Assembly: GCA_003134855.1 (NCBI GenBank)
Contig: PLCS01000004.1
Location: forward strand, 124,001-188,000
DNA: 64,000 bases
Reading direction: 5' to 3'
Origin: Acidobacteriaceae bacterium
Lineage (GTDB): Bacteria; Acidobacteriota; Terriglobia; Terriglobales; Acidobacteriaceae
The notes under the pieces were generated by a model. That model ran no database searches and was not told where the DNA came from. It saw nothing but the letters and a program-made list of their open reading frames with translations. Below are positions 42,742 to 51,864 of this stretch, piece by piece. The number at the start of each line of letters is the position of its first letter. Position 1 is the stretch's first letter. Both the position numbers and the translations under genes were made by a program.

Positions 42742-43904
42742 GCGTGATGGAAGAGAAGAAGCCGGAGGGCTGGAACCGTCCGGCATCGATTGCGGAGAGT
42801 GGTGACGGGGAGCTGCTGGAAGTGGCGATGGGGCCGCATCACCCCTCGACCCACGGCGTCTTCCGCATGGACGTGGCGCTGGACGGCGAGCGCGTGGTGC
42901 GGCTGAGGCCGGTCTTCGGCTACCTGCATCGCAACCACGAGAAGATTGCTGAGGGGCAGAGCTACCTGGCCTCCATGCCCTACACCGACCGGCTGGATTA
43001 CATCTGCCCGCTCACCAACAACTGGGCCTATGCGCTGGCGGTGGAGAAGCTGACCGGCCAGGAGGTTCCCGAGCGCGCCGAGTACCTGCGGGTGATTTTG
43101 GGTGAGCTGACGCGCTACCAGAACCACGCCTCGTCGATTGGCTTTTTGATTCAGGAGATGGGCGCCAGCGGCACGCCGCTGATGTACGCCTTCCGCGAGC
43201 GCGAAAAGATTCTGGATCTCTTCGAGGAGCTGACTGGGGCGCGCATGATGGTCAACTATATGCGCTTTGGCGGCTGCCGCGTGGATGCGTCGCCCGGTTG
43301 GCTTGACAGGACGCGCAAGGTGGTCGCGGGCCTCGCCGGATTTGTGGACGAGTTTGAGCGCCTGCTTGCGACCAACGAGATACTGATGGCGCGCACGCAG
43401 GGTGTGGGTGTGCTGCGGGCTGATCTGGCGGTCAACGCGGGGGTCACCGGGCCGATGCTGCGCGCCTCCGGCGTGAACTATGACATTCGCAAGGTGGATG
43501 GCTACGGAATTTACAACCGCTTCAACTTCCGCGTGCCGCTGGGCGATCATGGAGATGTCTATGACCGCTTCATGATTCGGCTGCTGGAGATGCGGGAGTC
43601 GATTGTGATTTTGCAGCAGGCGCTGAAAGAGATTCCCGGCGGGCCGGTGATGAGTTCCACGGCGAAGATTCGCGGCTTCCGGCCCAAGCCGGGCGAGGCT
43701 TACGGGCGGATCGAAGCGCCGAAAGGCGAACTGGGCTTTTATCTTATCAGTAACGGCGGGCCGAATCCCTATCGTTACCGGGTACGGCCGCCGAGTCTGA
43801 TTAACCTGACGGTGCTGGAAGATATGTGTTTGGGAAGCGATGTAGCAGACGTGGTGCTGATCTTCGGCAGCGTGGATATTGTGCTGGGAGAAGTGGATAG
43901 ATAG
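42738..43904 (+). CDS. nuoD: NADH-quinone oxidoreductase subunit D
   Basis: 388 aa, the 49-kDa subunit forming the quinone pocket with NuoB. It shows MGPHHPSTHGVFRMDVALDGERV, GYLHRNHEKIAEGQSY and the C-terminal RPPSLINLTVLEDMCLGSDVADVVLIFGSVDIVLGEVDR. The nickel-binding cysteines of hydrogenases are absent, in contrast to the related gene at 22799-23881. The ATG overlaps nuoC. A repeat-rich spacer of 117 bp separates it from nuoI. Confidence 0.97.
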   Translation: MSVMEEKKPEGWNRPASIAESGDGELLEVAMGPHHPSTHGVFRMDVALDGERVVRLRPVFGYLHRNHEKIAEGQSYLASMPYTDRLDYICPLTNNWAYALAVEKLTGQEVPERAEYLRVILGELTRYQNHASSIGFLIQEMGASGTPLMYAFREREKILDLFEELTGARMMVNYMRFGGCRVDASPGWLDRTRKVVAGLAGFVDEFERLLATNEILMARTQGVGVLRADLAVNAGVTGPMLRASGVNYDIRKVDGYGIYNRFNFRVPLGDHGDVYDRFMIRLLEMRESIVILQQALKEIPGGPVMSSTAKIRGFRPKPGEAYGRIEAPKGELGFYLISNGGPNPYRYRVRPPSLINLTVLEDMCLGSDVADVVLIFGSVDIVLGEVDR

Positions 43905-44020
43905 CTTCTAGCCACTAGCTTCTAGCTTTTAGGTGTTCGTGGTTGTGGACGCTGTATTGGTTAGCAGTTGAAGCTAACACAGGCAGTGAAGAGCAAGCGG
44001 CTAGAAGCTAGCGGCTGAAA
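43905..44020. repeat. TAGCTTCTAGC-type repeat between nuoD and nuoI
   Basis: TAGCTTCTAGCCACTAGCTTCTAGC (two units) on the left and AGCGGCTAGAAGCTAGCGG on the right are inverted relative to each other, so the spacer can fold into a long hairpin. GTTAGCAGTTGAAGCTAAC in the middle is another dyad. It is the same style of low-complexity tract as at 540-640 and 41296-41335. Confidence 0.65.
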
Positions 44021-44021
44021 G

Positions 44022-44654
44022 ATGATTCTGGAGGATTCATTGCTGGGCGAAGGCATATTGAAGGGCATGGCGGAGACGGCGAAGAACTTCTTCGGCAGCT
44101 ATTTCTCCGCCGAGCGGCTGACGACGGTCGAGTATCCGGAGCAGCGCATTGCTCCCTTCGAGGCGGCGCGCGTTTTTCCCTTCCTGGTCTTTGATTCCAA
44201 GAACCCGGGTGACGGCGCGGATTGGCAAACCGGAATGCGCTGCGTGGCCTGCCAAATCTGCGAAAAGGAATGTCCGCCTAAGTGCATTTTTATCGAGAAG
44301 AGCAAGGATAAAAAGCCGGATGCGCTGGGCAAGCCGCAGTTTTATCCGGTCAAATTCGACATTGATATTTCCGTCTGCATGAGCTGCCAGATTTGCGTAG
44401 AGGTTTGCCCCTTTGAAGCTATCAAGATGGACACCGAGTTTGAGTTGAGCACGGTGGATCGTTTTGGCGGGCTGCTGCTCGACCGCCAGCAACTGGCTAA
44501 GTCGAACGAATATTACCACCAGATTCATCCCGCGGAAGCGGCCGGAGTGGATGCGCGGCTAGTGGCGGAAAAGGTCAAGGCCGACGCCAAAGCCCGGAGC
44601 GCCGCCGACGCAGCAGTAGCCAAGGCCGCGGCTATTGCCGGAGAGGGAGCGTAG
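44022..44654 (+). CDS. nuoI: NADH-quinone oxidoreductase subunit I
   Basis: 210 aa, 8Fe ferredoxin-like. Motifs [15 protein letters not shown] and [16 protein letters not shown] bind two 4Fe-4S clusters on the path to NuoB. A C-terminal Ala/Lys-rich tail (about 35 residues) is extra. The ATG at 44022 lies at the end of a repeat with no ribosome-binding site; the in-frame TTG at 44040, 5 bp after GGAGG, may be the real start. nuoI precedes nuoH here, reversing the common H-I order. Confidence 0.93.
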   Translation: MILEDSLLGEGILKGMAETAKNFFGSYFSAERLTTVEYPEQRIAPFEAARVFPFLVFDSKNPGDGADWQTGMRCVACQICEKECPPKCIFIEKSKDKKPDALGKPQFYPVKFDIDISVCMSCQICVEVCPFEAIKMDTEFELSTVDRFGGLLLDRQQLAKSNEYYHQIHPAEAAGVDARLVAEKVKADAKARSAADAAVAKAAAIAGEGA

Positions 44655-44657
44655 ACG

Positions 44658-45833
44658 ATGATCAATACTCTGGACCAGATCTTCGTTCTGCTTCGGCACT
44701 GGCTTGTGAGCTTTCTGCCCGCGGCCTGGCAGCCGTTGGTTGGCGTGCTGCTGAGCGTGGCGGCCATCGTCTGCCTCTTTCCGGCGCTCTTTGCGCTTAC
44801 GACGGTCTTCGAGCGCAAGGGGCTGGCGCGCATCCAGAACCGGCTCGGCCCGAACCGCGTAGGCCCGTTCGGCCTTTTGCAGCCGATCGCTGACGGCATC
44901 AAGTCGCTGACCAAAGAAGATATTGTTCCGCTGAGCGCCGATGCGGCAGTTCATTTTCTGGCGCCGGTGCTTCTGCTGGTGGCCGTCTTCATGGGCTTCG
45001 CGGTGCTGCCGATGGGGCGTAACATGGTGTTTGTTGATATGGACGCCGGGCTGCTGTTTTACTTTGCCATGAGCGCGTCCACGGAGTTATCAGTCTTCAT
45101 GGCCGGATGGTCGAGCCGCAACAAGTATTCGCTGCTGGGCGCAATGCGCGCAGTGGCGCAGATGATCAGTTACGAAGTGCCGCTGCTGCTGTCGAGCGTG
45201 GTGGTCGTGATGATGACCGGCTCGCTTTCGCTTACTAAAATCGTGGCGGCGCAAAGCGGTTTCACTTGGGGATTACCGCACTGGTTTATCTTCACGCCCT
45301 GGGGCTGCGCGGGCTTTGTAATGTACGCCATTGCGACCACGGCGGAGACTAATCGCTCGCCTTTTGACTTACCCGAAGGCGAGTCGGAGTTAGTAGCCGG
45401 CTATCACACCGAGTATTCGGGCTTTAAGTTCGCGCTCTTCTTTCTGGGCGAGTATCTGGCGATGTTTTCCATCTCCGGGCTGGGCACGACGCTTTTTCTG
45501 GGCGGTTGGTCCGCGCCGTTTTCATTTTTAACCTGGGTTCCGTCGTGGATCTGGTTTTTCTCAAAGTTAATGCTGTCGATCTTTGTCTTCATCTGGATGC
45601 GGGGAACGCTGCCGAGGCTGAGGCAGGATCAATTAATGAACTTTGCCTGGAAGTTTGTCTTGCCCCTGTGCCTGCTGAATCTGATGGTCGTTGCGCTATG
45701 GCGATTTATGGGCGACGGGTGGCTGCGTTGGGTGATCTGCTCGGCGATTCTTATTGGGGCCTACGCGACGATGGGTTGGGGCGAGATGCGCCGAGGGAAG
45801 ATCGGGCCAAGGAGTTACCGCTATGCGGAGTGA
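44658..45833 (+). CDS. nuoH: NADH-quinone oxidoreductase subunit H
   Basis: 391 aa, eight or more transmembrane helices. It has the family loop [39 protein letters not shown] and the later [37 protein letters not shown]. The subunit couples the quinone site to the proton pumps. The C-terminal extension ([22 protein letters not shown]...) adds helices as in many NuoH. It follows nuoI by 3 bp. Confidence 0.97.
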   Translation: MINTLDQIFVLLRHWLVSFLPAAWQPLVGVLLSVAAIVCLFPALFALTTVFERKGLARIQNRLGPNRVGPFGLLQPIADGIKSLTKEDIVPLSADAAVHFLAPVLLLVAVFMGFAVLPMGRNMVFVDMDAGLLFYFAMSASTELSVFMAGWSSRNKYSLLGAMRAVAQMISYEVPLLLSSVVVVMMTGSLSLTKIVAAQSGFTWGLPHWFIFTPWGCAGFVMYAIATTAETNRSPFDLPEGESELVAGYHTEYSGFKFALFFLGEYLAMFSISGLGTTLFLGGWSAPFSFLTWVPSWIWFFSKLMLSIFVFIWMRGTLPRLRQDQLMNFAWKFVLPLCLLNLMVVALWRFMGDGWLRWVICSAILIGAYATMGWGEMRRGKIGPRSYRYAE

Positions 45834-45882
45834 GTTATCGTCACTAGGGTTTGCCGAGGACCACCCAAACGAAATCGGGTGC

Positions 45883-45922
45883 CCCACCCTCGCTGCGTCT
45901 TTGTTTTTGCGGCTCGGGTGGG
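45883..45922. repeat. CCCACCC...GGGTGGG hairpin between nuoH and nuoJ
   Basis: CCCACCCTCG and CGGGTGGG face each other over a T-rich loop in the 120-bp nuoH-nuoJ spacer. The element, with nearby 'GGGTGCCCCACC', resembles the hairpin at 22738-22762 and may be another copy of a dispersed repeat. Confidence 0.5.
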
Positions 45923-45953
45923 ATTCCACTTCCGAGAATGGGAGCGGCTTCCG

Positions 45954-46454
45954 ATGAGTTTTGTATTTTATATTCTTGCGGCGCTTACGGTGGCGGGCGG
46001 CCTGGCGGCCATGCTGCTGAAGAATACCGTGCATTGTGCACTGGCGCTGACCGTGGCTTTTGCCGGATTGGCGCTGTTGTTTCTGAATCTGGACGCGCAG
46101 TTTGCCGGATTTGCGCAGATTCTGGTGTATATCGGCGCGGTTGCCATCCTCGTGGTCTTTGCGATTCTGCTTACGCGAGGCTCGGAGACGCCCAGGGATG
46201 GAGTCTTCAGCCGGACGTGGCTGGTGGGGTTAGTGATTGCAGCGGGGGTCTTTGCGGTGCTGGGCTGGGCGGTGATCGGGAGCGTGCGAGTTTTGCCACA
46301 TGAGACAGCCGTGCCGACTGTCACTGTTTTGCAGATTGGCAATGCACTGGTGAGCCGGTACGTTTTGCCGCTAGAGATTGTCGCAGTGTTATTGACTGCG
46401 GCGATGATTGGCGCGGTGATTGTGGCGATGCATGAGAAAGAGGGGCAGAAATGA
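45954..46454 (+). CDS. nuoJ: NADH-quinone oxidoreductase subunit J
   Basis: 166 aa, five transmembrane helices, with the NuoJ pattern LKNTVHCALALTVAFAGLALLFLNLDAQFAGFAQILVYIGAVAILVVFAILLTRG. It provides part of the hydrophilic axis beside NuoH and NuoK. The ATG at 45954 follows GGGAGCGG; in-frame codons further upstream come from the hairpin element. It overlaps nuoK by 4 bp. Confidence 0.95.
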   Translation: MSFVFYILAALTVAGGLAAMLLKNTVHCALALTVAFAGLALLFLNLDAQFAGFAQILVYIGAVAILVVFAILLTRGSETPRDGVFSRTWLVGLVIAAGVFAVLGWAVIGSVRVLPHETAVPTVTVLQIGNALVSRYVLPLEIVAVLLTAAMIGAVIVAMHEKEGQK

Positions 46455-46762
46455 CGCAACTGGCGAGTTATCTGCTGATTGCAGCTTTGCTATTCTCGAT
46501 TGGCCTGGCCGGAGCGCTCACGCGGCGCAACGCCATTCTTGTGCTGATCGGGATTGAACTGATGCTGAACGCAGCGAACTTGAATCTGATTGCCTTCTGG
46601 CGCTACGGGCCGCATCCAGAGCTGCTGACGGGGATGATGTTTGCGATCTTTTCGATTGCCGTGGCGGCGGCCGAGGCGGCGGTGGGCTTGGGCCTCGCGA
46701 TTCAGATTCATCGCCACGCAAAGACGACTGACCTGGACGCAATGAACCGGATGAAGGGGTGA
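46451..46762 (+). CDS. nuoK: NADH-quinone oxidoreductase subunit K
   Basis: 103 aa, three transmembrane helices related to MrpC. It shows GLAGALTRRNAILVLIGIELMLNAANLNLIAFW, with the membrane glutamate essential for proton transfer, and FAIFSIAVAAAEAAVGLGLAIQIHR with the second glutamate. Normal length. It overlaps nuoJ by 4 bp and lies just before nuoL. Confidence 0.96.
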   Translation: MTQLASYLLIAALLFSIGLAGALTRRNAILVLIGIELMLNAANLNLIAFWRYGPHPELLTGMMFAIFSIAVAAAEAAVGLGLAIQIHRHAKTTDLDAMNRMKG

Positions 46763-46769
46763 GAGGTTG

Positions 46770-48842
46770 ATGCAAGATACAATTTCATTCACTCCGCAGT
46801 TAGCGGCTTCTCCCATCGCGGAGATGCTGTGGCTGATTCCCGCCGTGCCGATGGTGGCCGCGGGCATGGCAGCGTTACTGAAGCAGGTCAAGCGCAAGAC
46901 TTCCGCCACGCTTGCTATTGGATCGATGAGTGTTTCCTTGCTGCTCTCTCTCGCCGCCTTTGCGCATGTGCTGAGTGGGTGGGCGCATGGCGTGGCTGTG
47001 CGCGAGACGGTCAACTTCACATGGATTCAGGTGGGTGCGGCTAATGTAGATCTGGGCTGGGTGCTCGATCCGCTCTCTGCTGTGATGCTGGTGATGGTCA
47101 GCTTTGTGGGCCTGCTGATCTTCATCTACTCCATCGGCTACATGAAGCGCGACGAGAATTACACGCGCTTCTTCTGCTTCATGACGCTCTTTGCCGGAGC
47201 GATGCTGGGCGTGGTGATTGCTAACTCGATTCTGCTGCTCTTCATGTGCTGGGAACTGGTCGGACTTACTTCTTACTTATTGATCGGATTCTGGTATCAG
47301 AAGCCCGCGGCGGCAGCGGCGGCAAAGAAGGCCTTCCTGACTACGCGCATCGGCGATGTCTTTTTTCTGCTAGGAATGGTCTGGCTCTTCGCGCAGACGG
47401 GGACGCTGCTCTTCTACAACAATGGAGCGGGTTCCATCGAGGCTGGCGCGCTGGCCGGATTGCTTGCACAGCCTGCCGCTCTGGGACTGACGGCGGCGGG
47501 GGCGATTGGACTTCTTATTTTCGCTGGCGCGGCGGGCAAGAGCGGCCAGTTTCCGCTGCATACATGGCTGCCCGATGCGATGGAAGGCCCCACGCCAGTC
47601 TCCGCGCTGATTCACGCGGCGACGATGGTGGCCGCGGGCGTTTACCTGATTGCAAGAGTTTATCCGCTGATGCAGGCCGGCGCGCTGGCCGGCGGGACGA
47701 CGACAGCGCTCACGGTTGTAACATGGGTAGGTGCATTTACTGCCGTTTTCGCCGCTCTGATTGCCGTGGCGCAGAACGACATCAAGCGCATCCTGGCTTA
47801 CTCGACCATTTCGCAACTGGGCTACATGATGGCCGGGCTGGGCATGGGCGGCGTTGCGGTGGGAATGTTTCACCTGATCACTCATGCCTTCTTCAAAGCG
47901 CTCTTGTTCCTGGGCGCGGGCTCAGTAATTCATGGCTGCCACGGGGAGCAGGATGTGCGGCACATGGGCGGGTTGAAGTCCGACATGCCGATCACATTCC
48001 TGACTTATGCGATAGGAATGCTGGCGTTGTGCGGCTTTCCTATATTCTTCTCCGGCTTCTGGAGCAAGGATGGGATTCTGGAGGCAGCGTGGCATTGGAG
48101 TGTGGCCAAGACTCCATTCTGTATGCTGATCTTTGGCGCGCTGCTGACGGCGTTTTATATGACACGTCAGGTGGTGTATGTCTTCGGCGGCCACTGGCGG
48201 GGCAGAAAATCCGCGCATGAGAGCCCGACGGTAATGACCGTGCCGCTGGCGATTCTAGCCTTCTTCACGATGGCGCTGGGGTTGATTGGAACCCCAGCGT
48301 GGCCGTGGTTCCGAGCGTTTCTGAATGGCCGCGCGACTAGCTTCGACTTACACGGATTGATGGAGCCGGGGCTGTTGACGCTGATGGGCGCTTCCGCGCT
48401 TGTCGTGTTTCTAGGGCTTGGACTGGGATGGCGGATATACGGAGATCGATCTCCCAAGCCGTCGGAGCCTGATGCACTGGAACGGATAAGTCCGCCGGTG
48501 TGGGCAGCGTTGCACGACAAGCTCTATGTGGATGAGTTTTACAGCGTGACGGTGATCCCATTCTATGGTTGGTGGGCGCGCGTTGCGGATTGGCTAGACC
48601 GCCGGGTCTGGGGCGGCGTGGTGGCCGGGGTTGCATGGGGCTTTGGCCTAAGTGCGCGGTTGAACCGCTTCCTTGATAACAATATCGTGGACGGAGGTTT
48701 CGACAAGGGATGCGATGAGTTATCCGTGGGCGGCGGATTGCTGGCGCGCGTGCAGACAGGCCGCGTGCAGACTTACCTGAGAATTTTGGCGCTGGCTGTA
48801 GTAGTGCTGATTGCGATTCTATTCTGGAGCAGCAGAGCATGA
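46770..48842 (+). CDS. nuoL: NADH-quinone oxidoreductase subunit L
   Basis: 690 aa, the distal antiporter-like pump. The core motifs are FIYSIGYMKRDENYTRFF, CWELVGLTSYLLIGFWYQ, GKSGQFPLHTWLPDAMEGPTPVSALIHAATMVAAGVYL and NDIKRILAYSTISQLGYMMAGLG. The C-terminal ~150 residues include the long lateral helix and last membrane helix. Whether the lateral helix is extended, as expected in complexes with two NuoM, needs an alignment. The ATG at 46770 follows GAGAGG. It overlaps the next nuoM by 4 bp. Confidence 0.96.
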   Translation: MQDTISFTPQLAASPIAEMLWLIPAVPMVAAGMAALLKQVKRKTSATLAIGSMSVSLLLSLAAFAHVLSGWAHGVAVRETVNFTWIQVGAANVDLGWVLDPLSAVMLVMVSFVGLLIFIYSIGYMKRDENYTRFFCFMTLFAGAMLGVVIANSILLLFMCWELVGLTSYLLIGFWYQKPAAAAAAKKAFLTTRIGDVFFLLGMVWLFAQTGTLLFYNNGAGSIEAGALAGLLAQPAALGLTAAGAIGLLIFAGAAGKSGQFPLHTWLPDAMEGPTPVSALIHAATMVAAGVYLIARVYPLMQAGALAGGTTTALTVVTWVGAFTAVFAALIAVAQNDIKRILAYSTISQLGYMMAGLGMGGVAVGMFHLITHAFFKALLFLGAGSVIHGCHGEQDVRHMGGLKSDMPITFLTYAIGMLALCGFPIFFSGFWSKDGILEAAWHWSVAKTPFCMLIFGALLTAFYMTRQVVYVFGGHWRGRKSAHESPTVMTVPLAILAFFTMALGLIGTPAWPWFRAFLNGRATSFDLHGLMEPGLLTLMGASALVVFLGLGLGWRIYGDRSPKPSEPDALERISPPVWAALHDKLYVDEFYSVTVIPFYGWWARVADWLDRRVWGGVVAGVAWGFGLSARLNRFLDNNIVDGGFDKGCDELSVGGGLLARVQTGRVQTYLRILALAVVVLIAILFWSSRA

Positions 48843-50356
48843 GCGGAATACATCTATTGACGCTGTTAACCGTGCTGCCATTGGTGGGAGCAGCGATTGC
48901 GCTGGTTGCCAGCAAGCATGCGCGCGGCGTGGCCCTGATCACGACGCTGATCAGCCTTGCGCTGGCGTTGGTGGTGTGGACGCAACTGCCCGCGAACGGC
49001 GGCTACGGATTAGTTGAGCAACATGTCTGGGCACCGTCATTGGGCTTTAACTACTATCTGGGCGTAGACGGGCTGAGCGCGCTGATGTTAGTGCTTTCCG
49101 CAATTGTTACGCTGATGTCGGTGGATGCCGCACACCGGGTGCATCATCAGCCGGGGCTTTACTTTGCGCTGGTGCTGACGCTGGAAGCGGGCCTCTTCGG
49201 CTCTTTCACCGCACTGAATTTCTTCCACTGGTTTTTGTTCTGGGAGCTAAGCCTGATTCCCGCCTTCTTCCTCATCAAGTTGTGGGGCGGAGCGCGGCGT
49301 GGTCCGGCAGCGATGCAGTTCTTTGTTTATACCATGTCCGGCTCCGTGGTGCTGCTGGTGGCGTTCCTGGCCGTCTTTCTTTCCACCGGCAGCATGGATT
49401 TCCCGCACCTAACGCTGTTAGCTTCGACCGGCGAGTTAGAGCAGATGGTAACTGCGCATCTGGGACCGGTGATGTTATGGCTGGCCATCGGCGTGCTCGC
49501 AGGGTTTGCGGTGAAGGTGCCGATGATTCCCTTCCATACCTGGCTGCCTGCGGCCTACGCCGAGGCGCCTTCGCCGGTGACCATGTTACTAACTGGCGCT
49601 ATGTCGAAGATGGGCGTCTATGGCCTCTTGCGGATTGCGCTTCCGCTCTTTGGCCATCAAATCTCTCAGATGCGCACGCCGCTGCTGGCGCTGGCCGTGG
49701 CTACGGTGGTGATGGGCGCGTGGGCGGCGGCAGCGCAGAAAGACCTGAAGCGCATCTTCGCGTATATGTCGGTGAACCATCTGGGCTATTGCTTGCTGGG
49801 CATCTTCGCGTTGGCGGTTCCGGCCGCGGGCGCGGCGGCGCAGACGAGTCAGGCCATGGCGCTGAACGGCGTGATCCTGCAGATGTTCAACCACGGATTG
49901 ACGGCGGCGGCGCTCTTCTGGTTTGTGGCCATGATACAGCAGCGGACCGGCGGCCATCGCGGCACCGACCAATTCGGCGGCCTGGGCAAGCCGGCGCCAG
50001 CGCTCTTCGGGCTGATGTCCATTGCGCTCTTCTCGTCGCTGGGATTGCCGGGACTGAACGGCTTTGTGGGCGAGTTCCTTATCTTCCGCGGCGTCTTTCC
50101 GCTGGCCTGGGTCGCGGCGACGGTATCGATTCTCGGCTTGTTGGTGACGGCGGCCGTGATTCTGACCGTAATTCAAAAGGTCTTTACTGGGCCTGTGCCG
50201 GAGCATTGCGTCGGCTTTCCTGATCTGCACCACAGCGAGCGGATGGCGCTTATTCCGGTGATCGGCCTGATGATTCTGCTCGGCCTTCTGCCGCAGTTGA
50301 TTGTGGAGAGCGTAAACCCAACGGTCGTTAACATAATGGCGCACTGGAGATTTTAA
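48839..50356 (+). CDS. nuoM: NADH-quinone oxidoreductase subunit M (first copy)
   Basis: 505 aa antiporter-like pump. Motifs: LGVDGLSALMLVLSAIVTLMSV, FHWFLFWELSLIPAFFLIKLWGG (transmembrane Glu), AVKVPMIPFHTWLPAAYAEAPSPVTMLLTGAMSKMGVYGLLRI (Lys) and KDLKRIFAYMSVNHLGYCLLG. It differs clearly from the copy that follows, so this is an old duplication. It overlaps nuoL by 4 bp and abuts the second copy by one base. Confidence 0.95.
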   Translation: MSGIHLLTLLTVLPLVGAAIALVASKHARGVALITTLISLALALVVWTQLPANGGYGLVEQHVWAPSLGFNYYLGVDGLSALMLVLSAIVTLMSVDAAHRVHHQPGLYFALVLTLEAGLFGSFTALNFFHWFLFWELSLIPAFFLIKLWGGARRGPAAMQFFVYTMSGSVVLLVAFLAVFLSTGSMDFPHLTLLASTGELEQMVTAHLGPVMLWLAIGVLAGFAVKVPMIPFHTWLPAAYAEAPSPVTMLLTGAMSKMGVYGLLRIALPLFGHQISQMRTPLLALAVATVVMGAWAAAAQKDLKRIFAYMSVNHLGYCLLGIFALAVPAAGAAAQTSQAMALNGVILQMFNHGLTAAALFWFVAMIQQRTGGHRGTDQFGGLGKPAPALFGLMSIALFSSLGLPGLNGFVGEFLIFRGVFPLAWVAATVSILGLLVTAAVILTVIQKVFTGPVPEHCVGFPDLHHSERMALIPVIGLMILLGLLPQLIVESVNPTVVNIMAHWRF

Positions 50357-51864
50357 TGTTAGTGTGGACTATCTATCTCTCGTTTGCCGGTGCGCTGGTG
50401 CTGGCGCTGCTACCCAAGGACAAGCCGGCTTTGGCGCGCTGGCTGTCGCTGGCTGTGGCCGCGACTGGGCTGGCGCTGGCTGTGCAGGGATTTATCGCCG
50501 GCATGGGCCAAGGCCGCACGGTACTCGTCGATCTACCCTGGGTGCCGTCGATGGGGATTCGCTTTCTGCTAGCGGCCGACGGCATCAGCCGCGTTTTGGT
50601 GCTGTTGACCGGTCTGGCCGCGGTGGCCGGAGTGTTATTCAGTTGGAATATCGAGCTGAGGACGAATGAGTTTTTTGCTTTTTATCTGGCGCTTATCGGC
50701 GGAGTCTACGGAGTTTTTCTCAGCTTCGATTTGTTTTTGCTCTTTGTCTTCTATGAAATTGCCATCGTGCCCAAGTACTTCCTGATCGCCATCTGGGGTT
50801 CCACGCGGCGGGAGTACGCGGCGATGAAGCTGGCGATCTATTCCTTCGCGGGCTCGGCGATGGTGCTGATCGGCCTGCTGGCGGCCTACACGACGGCGGG
50901 CAGCCATTCCACAGGGCTGGTTGAGTTAGCGCACGCCAACCTGCCAGTTAGTTTTCAGATGTGGTGTTTCCCGCTGGTCTTCACGGGCTTTGCGATTCTG
51001 GCCGGAATGTGGCCTTTGCACACCTGGGCGCCCACCGGCCACGTTGCCGCGCCGACCGCGGCTTCGATGCTGCTGGCCGGCGTGGTGATGAAGCTGGGCG
51101 CATACGGCTGCCTGCGCGTGGGCATTGCGCTCTTCCCGCGCGGCCTCGACCCATGGGGATTCTCCTTCATCGGCATCGGCTCGTGGCGCGATGTCTTCGC
51201 GTTGCTGGCGGTCATCGGCATTGTTTACGGCGCGCTGGTGGCGCTTGCGCAGACCGACTTCAAATTCGTCATCGGCTACTCCAGCGTCAGTCACATGGGT
51301 TTTGTGCTGCTCGGACTCATGACTCTGAATCAGATCGGCATGACCGGCGCGGTGATGCAGATGTTCTCGCACGGCATCATCGCCGGACTCCTCTTCGCCA
51401 TCGTCGGGCGTATCGTATATGACCGCACGCACACGCGGCAGTTAGCGGAATTGGAAACCATGCACTTATCCAAACGGCTGCCATTTGCTGCATGGGCCTT
51501 TGTGATTGCCGGAATGGCTTCGATGGGAATGCCGGGCTTCTCTGGCTTTATTGCCGAGTTACAAGTGCTGGTGGGCGCGTGGATGGTCAATCCATGGTGG
51601 ACGCTGGTGACGGGCGTGGGGGTTGTGGTCGGCGTGGCTTATACTTGGCGGGCGTTGCAGAAGGCCTTCTTCAGCGATGCGCTGCCCAACGCGCACATGC
51701 TGGAGCAGGAGCATGAGCACAACTTCGCCGCAATCACCTGGCCGGAAGTTACCGGTGTAGTTATGCTGGCGGGAGTTAGTCTGTTTATCGGGCTTTATCC
51801 GAAGATATTGCTGGACGCCATCGAACCGGCGGTGAAGGCTCTGCTTGCGGGAGGGGTGCAATGA
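50356..51864 (+). CDS. nuoM: NADH-quinone oxidoreductase subunit M (second copy)
   Basis: 502 aa, second tandem NuoM. Motifs: FLLAADGISRVLVLLTGLAAVAGVLFSW, FLLFVFYEIAIVPKYFLIAIWGS (Glu), AILAGMWPLHTWAPTGHVAAPTAASMLLAGVVMKLGAYGCLRV (note M-W-P in place of K-x-P, with Lys in a later helix) and TDFKFVIGYSSVSHMGFVLLGL. Two different NuoM in one operon are the mark of the '2M' complex I type, predicted to pump one more ion per cycle. It overlaps nuoN by 4 bp. Confidence 0.94.
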   Translation: MLVWTIYLSFAGALVLALLPKDKPALARWLSLAVAATGLALAVQGFIAGMGQGRTVLVDLPWVPSMGIRFLLAADGISRVLVLLTGLAAVAGVLFSWNIELRTNEFFAFYLALIGGVYGVFLSFDLFLLFVFYEIAIVPKYFLIAIWGSTRREYAAMKLAIYSFAGSAMVLIGLLAAYTTAGSHSTGLVELAHANLPVSFQMWCFPLVFTGFAILAGMWPLHTWAPTGHVAAPTAASMLLAGVVMKLGAYGCLRVGIALFPRGLDPWGFSFIGIGSWRDVFALLAVIGIVYGALVALAQTDFKFVIGYSSVSHMGFVLLGLMTLNQIGMTGAVMQMFSHGIIAGLLFAIVGRIVYDRTHTRQLAELETMHLSKRLPFAAWAFVIAGMASMGMPGFSGFIAELQVLVGAWMVNPWWTLVTGVGVVVGVAYTWRALQKAFFSDALPNAHMLEQEHEHNFAAITWPEVTGVVMLAGVSLFIGLYPKILLDAIEPAVKALLAGGVQ